Made by a program: the position numbers and the translations under genes. This document shows positions 1 to 5,170 of a stretch of 6,582 nucleotides of DNA, in pieces. Positions within the stretch are counted from its first letter, which is position 1, and every line of letters starts with the position of its first letter. Under the pieces are notes generated by a model that saw only the letters and a list, made by a program, of their open reading frames with translations, ran no database searches and was not told the origin of the DNA. The stretch is from Bordetella parapertussis (lineage in GTDB: Bacteria > Pseudomonadota > Gammaproteobacteria > Burkholderiales > Burkholderiaceae_C): positions 1 to 6,582 of the forward strand of contig CAMDCZ010000070.1 in the NCBI GenBank assembly GCA_945890735.1, read 5' to 3'.

Positions 1-122
1 GCTTTTTTGGCAGGGGCGGGCTTGGCAATGGGTTTTTTGACTGCCACTTTTTTCACCGCTGTCTTTTTGGCTGGGGCTTTGGGCTGGGCTTTGCTGGTGG
101 CTGGGCGCTTCGTCGTTTTCAC
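1..122 (-). CDS. dksA: Lys/Ala/Pro-rich N-terminus, probably RNA polymerase-binding protein DksA (partial)
   Basis: Only the first 40 codons are visible and the gene runs off the left edge. It starts at a GTG (122-120), supported by an AGGAG ribosome binding site 7 nt upstream. The protein begins MKTTKRPATSKAQPK and continues with motifs such as APAKK and KKVAVKK, a basic, low-complexity and presumably disordered stretch. No folded domain is in view. Burkholderiales DksA proteins often carry a Lys/Ala-rich extension before the coiled-coil and C4 zinc-finger domain, and as I recall dksA commonly follows a CobW-family gene there, so DksA is the best guess. DksA binds the RNA polymerase secondary channel and works with ppGpp to adjust rRNA and biosynthetic promoters. 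The main alternative is a histone H1-like or AlgP-like Lys/Ala-rich DNA-binding protein. The reading frame is secure; the name rests on composition and context. Confidence 0.6.
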   Translation of the reverse strand, partial: MKTTKRPATSKAQPKAPAKKTAVKKVAVKKPIAKPAPAKK

Positions 123-129
123 TGCAAGT

Positions 130-134
130 CTCCT
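130..134 (-). promoter_or_regulatory. Ribosome binding site fixing the GTG start of the probable dksA
   Basis: The minus strand reads AGGAG, then ACTTGCA (7 nt), then GTG. This is a strong Shine-Dalgarno match at ideal spacing. No ATG lies nearby in this frame, so the site selects the GTG start. Its first three bases also belong to a stretch (132-136) that can base-pair with upstream leader sequence. Confidence 0.7.
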
Positions 135-159
135 GACAGGTCGGCTTCAGGTGCCTGAA
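132..159 (-). promoter_or_regulatory. Competing inverted repeats in the leader of the probable dksA
   Basis: In the leader RNA, UUCAGG (151-146 on this strand is CCUGAA; 159-154 is UUCAGG) can pair over 5-6 bp to form a small hairpin at 146-159. The same 151-147 segment, CCUGA, is also complementary to UCAGG at 136-132, which includes the AGG of the Shine-Dalgarno site, with a 10 nt loop between. The two pairings exclude each other: the first leaves the ribosome site free and the second masks it. The complementarity is seen in the sequence. The regulatory role is inference, and such short stems can occur by chance. Confidence 0.3.
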
Positions 160-179
160 CACCACGCCCATTACTGCTG

Positions 180-208
180 ATTGTTGTACTGGTTCATCCG
201 CTTGCCAA
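180..208 (-). promoter_or_regulatory. Candidate sigma-70 promoter P1 for the probable dksA
   Basis: On the minus strand a -35 element TTGGCA (208-203, 5/6 to consensus) is followed after exactly 17 nt by AACAAT (185-180, 4/6 to the -10 consensus). Transcription would start near 173 and give a leader of about 50 nt carrying the inverted repeats and the AGGAG site. The location, in the only sizeable intergenic gap of the minus-strand cluster, fits an independently transcribed gene. Confidence 0.35.
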
Positions 209-248
209 GGCCGCGGGTGATGTGCAGACCCATGCCAATGGCGCGCGG

Positions 249-276
249 ATTGTACTCAGCTTACGCACTGTTGCAG
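249..276 (-). promoter_or_regulatory. Candidate sigma-70 promoter P2 overlapping the cobW stop
   Basis: The minus strand has TACAAT (254-249, 5/6 to the -10 consensus) with a weak CTGCAA (276-271, 3/6) 16 nt upstream. The bases after the -10 are entirely G and C for several positions (CCGCGCGCC). A G/C-rich discriminator is typical of promoters under stringent control by ppGpp and DksA. The -10 lies immediately after the cobW stop codon. It would give a leader of about 120 nt. It is an alternative or an addition to P1. Confidence 0.3.
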
Positions 277-1329
277 GCCTTGAAGAAAAATATCGCGAGG
301 CAAATCGATCCCAATGAATACCATTTTGCTCATTCGCTTCTCATGGGGCTCCCAGGGTTGACCCAAATCGCTGCCCATGAGTTGATGCACACCTTGGAAA
401 ATCACTTTGCGTTCAGTGCCTTTCATGTGCAGCACGCCCTTGTAGCGCAACATACGCGGCCCGTAAATATTGACAATCGCGCCCAAAAAGTCTTCCAACT
501 TGGCTGGGTCCAAGGGCCGGTCTGCCTTGAACACAAAGCTTTTGACATCGTCATCATGGTGATGGTGGTGTCCATGGCCTTGGCCTGGCACGTGGTCATG
601 GTCACCGTGGTGATCGTGCTGGTGCGAGGGATGGTCGCAATGCTCGCCATCATGGTGGTGGTGGTCGTGACCGCCATCGTTCAAAAAGTCAGGGTCAATT
701 TCCAGGGTGGTGTTGAGGTTAAAGCCCCGCAAATCAAACACCTTGCTGATGGGGACTTCACCGAAATGCACCGTTTGTTGCGGCGCGCGTGGGTTCATGT
801 GTTTCAGGCGGTGCTGCAAGGCGTCAAGCTCTTCGCTGCTGACCAAATCGCTTTTGCTGATGAAGATTTGATCGGCAAAACCAATTTGACGGCGCGCCTC
901 TTGGCGGTCATTCAAGGTTTGCGCCGCGTGCTTGGCGTCCACCAGGGTCAAGACCGAATCCAGCAAAAAGCTCTCAGCGATCTCGTCGTCCATGAAAAAA
1001 GTTTGCGCCACAGGGCCAGGGTCTGCCAAGCCGGTGGTTTCGATCACCACGCGCTCAAAGTCGAGTTCGCCTTTGCGCTTTTTCTCAGCCAAGTCTTGCA
1101 AGGTGGTGCGCAGGTCTTCTCGAATGGTGCAACACACACAGCCGTTGCTCATTTGCACGATGTGCTCTTTGGTGTCAGCCACCAAGATCTCGTTGTCGAT
1201 GTTTTCCTCGCCGAATTCATTTTCGATGATGGCGATCTTCATGCCATGCGACTCGGATAAAACACGCTTGAGCAAGGTGGTCTTGCCTGAGCCTAAAAAA
1301 CCAGTGAGTACGGTGGCGGGGATCAACAT
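256..1329 (-). CDS. CobW/COG0523-family GTPase, putative metal chaperone with His-rich linker
   Basis: This 357-aa P-loop GTPase belongs to the G3E/COG0523 group, whose members deliver or store metals (zinc, cobalt and others) in the cytoplasm. Visible features are a Walker A GFLGSGKT at 10-17, the family's metal-binding CxCC motif at 64-67 (GCVCC), ETTGLADP at 97-104, a base-recognition motif SKSD at 158-161 in place of NKxD, a His/Asp-rich linker at 221-261, and a CobW C-terminal domain at about 264-350 containing GPRMLRYKG. I chose the ATG at 1329 because GAAGG lies 9 nt upstream; an in-frame TTG at 1338 would sit directly against that site. The gene follows rlmI after 63 nt and is probably mostly co-transcribed with it. 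The metal is unknown: the His-rich linker favours zinc, nickel or cobalt. A subfamily symbol such as yjiA or zigA cannot be assigned from this view. Confidence 0.95.
   Translation of the reverse strand: MLIPATVLTGFLGSGKTTLLKRVLSESHGMKIAIIENEFGEENIDNEILVADTKEHIVQMSNGCVCCTIREDLRTTLQDLAEKKRKGELDFERVVIETTGLADPGPVAQTFFMDDEIAESFLLDSVLTLVDAKHAAQTLNDRQEARRQIGFADQIFISKSDLVSSEELDALQHRLKHMNPRAPQQTVHFGEVPISKVFDLRGFNLNTTLEIDPDFLNDGGHDHHHHDGEHCDHPSHQHDHHGDHDHVPGQGHGHHHHHDDDVKSFVFKADRPLDPAKLEDFLGAIVNIYGPRMLRYKGVLHMKGTERKVIFQGVHQLMGSDLGQPWEPHEKRMSKMVFIGIDLPRDIFLQGLQQCVS
547..669 (-). repeat. Low-complexity His/Asp codon tract inside the CobW-family gene
   Basis: This stretch encodes residues 221-261 of the CobW-family protein. 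It contains 19 histidines, many aspartates and one cysteine, with runs of four (HHHH) and five (HHHHH) histidines. At DNA level it is an imperfect repeat of CAC/CAT/GAC codons, seen as ATGGTGATGGTGGTG-like sequence on the plus strand. Such tracts in COG0523 proteins are thought to bind or buffer metal. Their repetitive DNA makes length variation by slippage plausible. Confidence 0.85.
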
Positions 1330-1349
1330 GGATGACAACCTTCAACAAA

Positions 1350-1360
1350 ACATTCAATGT
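1350..1360. repeat. Small palindrome in the rlmI-cobW gap
   Basis: The perfect inverted repeat ACATT-C-AATGT lies 20 nt upstream of the cobW ATG, in the 63-nt gap after rlmI (1330-1392). CATTCAA recurs as a direct repeat at 1377-1383. It might be an operator half-palindrome or a chance match. With 5-nt arms it does not reach the length expected of a Zur or Fur box, and I see no convincing -35/-10 pair in the gap. Confidence 0.2.
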
Positions 1361-1392
1361 GGGGCAGTTTAGCCAGCATTCAAGTGCACAGC

Positions 1393-2610
1393 TTATTTCT
1401 TCATCAGTATCAATCCCTTGAGGTATTCGCCCTCGGGAAAATTGACCGTCATCGGGTGGTCGGGGGCGGCTTGCACGCGCTCCAAGACATAGGCGTCCAC
1501 ATGGGCATCGGTGCCGGCAGAGGCAACGATCTTGTGGAACAACTCAGGCGGTATGCCGCCAGAGCAACTGTAGGTGAACAACACGCCACCAGGGGCGAGC
1601 AGTTTGAACGCCCAGCGGTTGATGTCTTTGTAAGCGCGGGCTGCGCGGTCTGCATGGGCAGCGCTGGGCGCGAATTTTGGCGGATCGAGCACGATGCCAT
1701 CGAACTGCCGGCCTTCTTTGTGCAAACTGCGCAAGGTGGCATTGACATCCGCGTCCATGAAACGCGCGTTGCTGTCACCAAACCCATTGCGCTGGACGTT
1801 GGCTTGGGCTTTGGCGATGGCAGGGCCGGAGGAATCCACCGAAATCACCTCTGCCCCTGCACCCAAGGCGCCGCTTTGACGCATGCCGCTGAGCGCGGCC
1901 ACGCTGAACCCACCGGTGTAGCAATAGCAGTTGAGGACTTGGCTCAGATTCAATCGCTTGGCGTATTCGGCAAACTTCCAACGGCTGTCACGCTGGTCAA
2001 GGTAAAAGCCTGTTTTGTGGCCTTCAGCGATGTCGAGCTGCAAATGCCAGTCGTGTTCCTGGATCACGATGGCCGTGTCATCACCCGCACCCTCGGCGCG
2101 GTGCAGCCAGCCTGTGACGGCTGGCAAGCCTTCCAAACCACGCACGCCAGAGTCTGAGCGTTCAAACACCCGTTTGGCATCGGTGTGCAACACCAAGGCT
2201 TTGACAATGTCTGCCTTGAAACGTTCGGTGCCCGCCGACAAAAACTGCGCGACCAAGGTGTCGTCATACCTGTCAACGATCAAGCCAGGCAGGCCATCGG
2301 CTTCGCCGTGGATCAAGCGCACACCGTTGCTGGGCACTTGCAGCCTTTGACGCATGGCCACTGCGGTTGCCACTTGTCGCTCAAAGAACGCGCTGTCAAT
2401 CCGCTCATCGGCGCGAAAGCTCCAGATGCGAGCGCGGATTTTCGAGGTTGGACTGAACGATGCCCAGCCTAAAAACTGACCCGTGGTGGACTCGACGCGC
2501 ACGGTTTCACCCGGGTCTGCCCCGCCTTTGGCAATCGCGGAGTCAAACACCCAAGGGTGAAAGCGCAAGGCTGAGCGTTCTTTGCCTGCTTTGAGGGTGA
2601 TGGTTTTCAT
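1393..2610 (-). CDS. rlmI: 23S rRNA m5C1962 methyltransferase RlmI
   Basis: This 405-aa SAM-dependent methyltransferase is close in length to E. coli RlmI (396 aa), which makes 5-methylcytosine at position 1962 of 23S rRNA. An N-terminal PUA-like RNA-binding domain spans about 1-80, followed by the family signatures GEADGLPGLIVDRY (102-115) and KTGFYLDQR (199-207). The Rossmann methyltransferase domain has motif I around NCYCYTGGFSV (228-237), an acidic motif II end VISVDSS (255-261), DPPKF (309-313) and YSCSG (347-351), where Cys349 is the probable catalytic cysteine. The ATG overlaps the xerC stop by 4 nt (ATGA) and lacks a clear Shine-Dalgarno site, so translation probably depends on ribosomes finishing xerC. 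The target base is inferred from the family; related m5C methyltransferases with the same layout are the alternative. Confidence 0.93.
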   Translation of the reverse strand: MKTITLKAGKERSALRFHPWVFDSAIAKGGADPGETVRVESTTGQFLGWASFSPTSKIRARIWSFRADERIDSAFFERQVATAVAMRQRLQVPSNGVRLIHGEADGLPGLIVDRYDDTLVAQFLSAGTERFKADIVKALVLHTDAKRVFERSDSGVRGLEGLPAVTGWLHRAEGAGDDTAIVIQEHDWHLQLDIAEGHKTGFYLDQRDSRWKFAEYAKRLNLSQVLNCYCYTGGFSVAALSGMRQSGALGAGAEVISVDSSGPAIAKAQANVQRNGFGDSNARFMDADVNATLRSLHKEGRQFDGIVLDPPKFAPSAAHADRAARAYKDINRWAFKLLAPGGVLFTYSCSGGIPPELFHKIVASAGTDAHVDAYVLERVQAAPDHPMTVNFPEGEYLKGLILMKK

Positions 2611-3545
2611 GGGGGTTTTCGACGCGCGCGGGGGTGCGCGGCATCATAAGCCTTGGCCAAATGTTGGTAGTCCAAGCGTGTGTAAACCTGCGTGGTGCTG
2701 ATATTGGCATGGCCCAGCAGCTCTTGCACCGCACGCAAATCACCGCTGGACTGCAACACATGGCTGGCAAACGAGTGACGCAGCATGTGCGGATGGACGG
2801 GGGTGGTCATGCCTGCTTGCACGCCACGTTGACGCAGGCGCTGCCATATGGATTGCGAAGTCAATCGGGTGCCACGCATACCGACAAACAAGGCGGCTTG
2901 GTCTTTGGCTGACATGGGCAGGCCTTGGCTGCGCAAGGCAAGCCAAGCATTCAAGGCTTGCATGGCTTGTTGGCCGACAGGCACGCTGCGACGCTTGGCT
3001 CCTTTGCCCAACACATGCGCTTCGGCACTGTCCATGTCAATCCAGCCCAATGCCTGGGCACTGGCTTGGACGTCTAAGCCGGTCAATTCAGCAACGCGCA
3101 AGCCGCTGCTGTAGAGCAATTCGACCATCGCCACATCACGCGCCTGCAGCCAAGGGTCTTGCGCTTCTTGGCGAAATTCACTCAACGAAACCGCATCGTC
3201 CACGTTGAGGGCTTTGGGCAAAGGTTTGGGCGATTTGGGAGCGCGCAAGCCAGCCATGGGGTTGCTGTCAATCACAGCTTCGCGTCCCAACCAGGTGTAA
3301 AAACCACGCCAACCTGAAACGATCAAGGCGATGCCGCGTGGCGTTCTGCCTGCGCTGTGCATGTCCGCCATCCAGCGGCGCACATGGTGGGCCTGCACTT
3401 CCTCGACCCGCACACCTGCATGTGCAGCCAAAGCCTGCAATCGCTTGAGGTCTTCGGTGTACAGGGCCAGCGTGCGAGCGGCCAAGCGTTTTTCAAACTG
3501 CGCATGCGCCAAATAGCGCTGGATCGAGGTCAGTTCAGCCGTCAT
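2607..3545 (-). CDS. xerC: Site-specific tyrosine recombinase XerC
   Basis: XerC works with XerD at the dif site to resolve chromosome dimers before cell division. The 312-aa protein (E. coli XerC is 298 aa) has an N-terminal SAM-like core-binding domain at about 5-95 and a catalytic domain at about 115-300. All six catalytic residues are recognisable: Arg150 (SSGLRVAEL), Lys181 (LGKGAKRR), His253 and Arg256 (HPHMLRHSFASH), His279 (LLGHANIS) and the nucleophile Tyr288 (TTQVYTRLD). The start is uncertain: GTG 3551, TTG 3548 and ATG 3545 are consecutive and none has a good ribosome site; I chose the ATG. It lies 13 nt after the DUF484 stop and its own stop overlaps rlmI. The DUF484 neighbour matches the dapF-yigA-xerC arrangement of E. 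coli and argues for XerC over XerD or a phage integrase. No dif-like sequence is present in the window. Confidence 0.94.
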   Translation of the reverse strand: MTAELTSIQRYLAHAQFEKRLAARTLALYTEDLKRLQALAAHAGVRVEEVQAHHVRRWMADMHSAGRTPRGIALIVSGWRGFYTWLGREAVIDSNPMAGLRAPKSPKPLPKALNVDDAVSLSEFRQEAQDPWLQARDVAMVELLYSSGLRVAELTGLDVQASAQALGWIDMDSAEAHVLGKGAKRRSVPVGQQAMQALNAWLALRSQGLPMSAKDQAALFVGMRGTRLTSQSIWQRLRQRGVQAGMTTPVHPHMLRHSFASHVLQSSGDLRAVQELLGHANISTTQVYTRLDYQHLAKAYDAAHPRARRKPP

Positions 3546-3558
3546 CAACACAAGGGGT

Positions 3559-4275
3559 TCAGCGCAAGCGAGTCAACGCAGCGCTGGCCAAATCGGCAAT
3601 GCGCGAGAGCAAGTCGGTGCCCATCGATGAATGAAACCGCTGGGGGTCAGGAGAGGCGAGCACCAGCAAACCCACCATGGATCTGTCTTCGGCATCGGTC
3701 AGGGCCACTGTCTCAGCGGCCCATGGGGTGGGGGTGACGCGAAGGGGCAGCATGGCCAGCGATTGCACTTCATGCGGATGCTGTAGCCATTGCACCGCCT
3801 CAAAATCTGCATTCACGCCGCAATAAGGTGCCGTCAAACCAGCGGCAAAGTTTTTCACCTCGTCACTGATGCCCATGGCAAAGGGCTCAATGTCGTAGGC
3901 CGAATCTATGTTCCAGACACGGATGGCGACCTGAGGCACCATGAAATGGTGTTGGATTTCGTCTGCGATCGCGCCGGGCAAATTGCTGGGTTGCTGGGTA
4001 TTGAGCAGGCTTTGCGACCAACGATGCAAACGGTCGGCCAACACCGCGTTGTCACTGCCGTTGCGAATCATCTCCATCATGCGGTGCTCGAGCGCGCGGA
4101 TTTTTTCGCGCAACATGTCCGCTTGCCGCTCTTGCAAACTCACCGCACGTTGACCGTGGGGACTGACAAAGCGCACCGTCGATAAGAGTGCCGCATGGCG
4201 CTCAAAGAAGTCCGGTGTGTTGACCAAAAAATGGGCGATGTCTTCTTCGGTGATCGGGGTGATCGCGTTGTTCAT
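3559..4275 (-). CDS. DUF484 family protein (YigA-like)
   Basis: This 238-aa protein has the length and signatures of the DUF484 family, represented by E. coli YigA (about 235 aa). The N-terminal segment has the family pattern FLVNTPDFFERH (16-27), then SPHGQRAVSLQERQ (38-51), leading into a likely short coiled coil at about 47-70. The remainder (about 86-236) resembles a GAF-type fold and includes GLLVLASPDPQRF (202-214). No catalytic residues are known for the family and no function is established. Its constant position between dapF and xerC suggests a link to one of them, but this is untested. The ATG overlaps the dapF stop by 4 nt (ATGA), and GGAG at 4287-4284 sits 8 nt upstream of it, inside the end of dapF. 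No signal peptide or membrane segment is seen. Confidence 0.9.
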   Translation of the reverse strand: MNNAITPITEEDIAHFLVNTPDFFERHAALLSTVRFVSPHGQRAVSLQERQADMLREKIRALEHRMMEMIRNGSDNAVLADRLHRWSQSLLNTQQPSNLPGAIADEIQHHFMVPQVAIRVWNIDSAYDIEPFAMGISDEVKNFAAGLTAPYCGVNADFEAVQWLQHPHEVQSLAMLPLRVTPTPWAAETVALTDAEDRSMVGLLVLASPDPQRFHSSMGTDLLSRIADLASAALTRLR

Positions 4276-5129
4276 TCAGGAATCTCCATCTCGCCAGTAA
4301 ATACCGTGGTGGCCGGGCCGCTTATTTGCACATGCCCACCCGCTTGCCATTCAACCTTCAATACGCCACCGCGGGCGTGCACCGTCACTTGGGGGTCTAA
4401 CCAACCCTGCCGGATGCCCGCCACCACTGCCGCGCAAGCACCGGTGCCGCATGCCAAGGTTTCCCCCGCGCCACGCTCGAACACCCGCAAACGGACTTGA
4501 TCGCGTGAAACCACTTGCATGAAACCCGCGTTGACCCGCTTGGGGAAGGCGGGATGGTTTTCAATCAGGGGCCCCCATTGCAAAACAGGTGCGCTGTCCA
4601 CATCGTCCACGCGCAGCACCGCGTGCGGATTGCCCATGGACAACACGGCCACAGCCACTTTGTCTGGTGGCATCAAGCCCAGTTGCCAGCACAAACCCTG
4701 GCTGTCTTCGAGCGGGGAGGCTTTGGAAACATCAAACGGCACTTGCAGCAAATCAAACACCGGTGCACCCATGTCGACCATGACATGGCCATCGGGCAAG
4801 GCATGGAGCACGATCACACCGCCATGGGTTTGAACACGGATAGCGGTTTTGTCAGTCAGCCCCATGCTGCGCACAAAGCGCACAAAGCAACGTGCACCGT
4901 TGCCACAGTTTTCCACTTCGCCGCCATCGGCGTTGTGGATCACATATTCAAAGTCAACGTCTGGGTTGGGTGCGGCACGAACGCTCAGGATTTGGTCTGC
5001 GCCGACACCAAAGTGACGATCTGCCAAGAACCGGTATTGGGCTGGGGTCAAAGCCAAAGCGTGTTGGGTCTCATCAAGCACGACAAAATCGTTGCCAGCC
5101 CCTTGCATTTTGGTGAATCGAATACGCAT
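4272..5129 (-). CDS. dapF: Diaminopimelate epimerase DapF
   Basis: DapF interconverts LL- and meso-diaminopimelate in the cytoplasm without a cofactor, supplying meso-DAP for peptidoglycan and for lysine synthesis. The 285-aa protein (E. coli 274 aa) shows both catalytic cysteines: Cys75 in ENCGNGARC (74-81) and Cys227 in ACGTGACA (226-233). Other family motifs are MQGAGNDF (8-15), MGNPHAV (165-171) and ERGAGET (218-224). The two pseudo-symmetric halves each carry one catalytic cysteine, as expected. The ATG at 5129 is the natural family start (MRIRFTKMQGAGND). No Shine-Dalgarno site precedes it, and a GATAAT -10-like element ends only 6 nt before it, so the transcript may be leaderless. It is the first gene of the minus-strand operon and overlaps DUF484 by 4 nt. 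Confidence 0.97.
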   Translation of the reverse strand: MRIRFTKMQGAGNDFVVLDETQHALALTPAQYRFLADRHFGVGADQILSVRAAPNPDVDFEYVIHNADGGEVENCGNGARCFVRFVRSMGLTDKTAIRVQTHGGVIVLHALPDGHVMVDMGAPVFDLLQVPFDVSKASPLEDSQGLCWQLGLMPPDKVAVAVLSMGNPHAVLRVDDVDSAPVLQWGPLIENHPAFPKRVNAGFMQVVSRDQVRLRVFERGAGETLACGTGACAAVVAGIRQGWLDPQVTVHARGGVLKVEWQAGGHVQISGPATTVFTGEMEIPE

Positions 5130-5135
5130 GGGGCG

Positions 5136-5143
5136 ATTATCAT
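5136..5143. promoter_or_regulatory. Overlapping -10 elements of a candidate divergent promoter
   Basis: The only non-coding DNA between dapF and the divergent Nudix-MBL gene is 5130-5170. On the minus strand it contains GATAAT (5141-5136, 5/6 to consensus), placing the expected start at or next to the A of the dapF ATG. On the plus strand TATCAT (5138-5143, 5/6) overlaps it and would start transcription near 5150, about 21 nt before the Nudix-MBL ATG. Neither direction has a well-spaced, well-matched -35; the nearest minus-strand candidate, TTGAGC, is only 14 nt away. Divergent promoters that share a near-symmetric -10 are known in bacteria, but the weak -35 elements keep this tentative. Confidence 0.35.
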
Positions 5144-5170
5144 CGCTTCACACCCGCTCAACCGCCCGCC

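Noticed and set aside
123..255. Transcription terminator between the CobW-family gene and the probable dksA
   Set aside because: No stable G/C-rich stem followed by a U run is present. The small repeats found sit next to the ribosome site rather than after the cobW stop.
181..1260. 359-codon plus-strand open frame opposite the CobW-family gene
   Set aside because: It is the antisense shadow of a gene with clear P-loop, CxCC and CobW C-terminal motifs. Its runs of Val and Met come from reading the His codon tract backwards, and it has no recognisable domain.
1330..1338. In-frame TTG start three codons upstream of the chosen CobW-family start
   Set aside because: The GAAGG ribosome site would directly abut this TTG, leaving no spacing. 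The ATG at 1329 has a 9-nt spacing and gives the normal family N-terminus.
1357..2157. 266-codon plus-strand open frame opposite rlmI
   Set aside because: The minus strand carries all RlmI signatures over the same bases. The plus-strand product shows no known motif.
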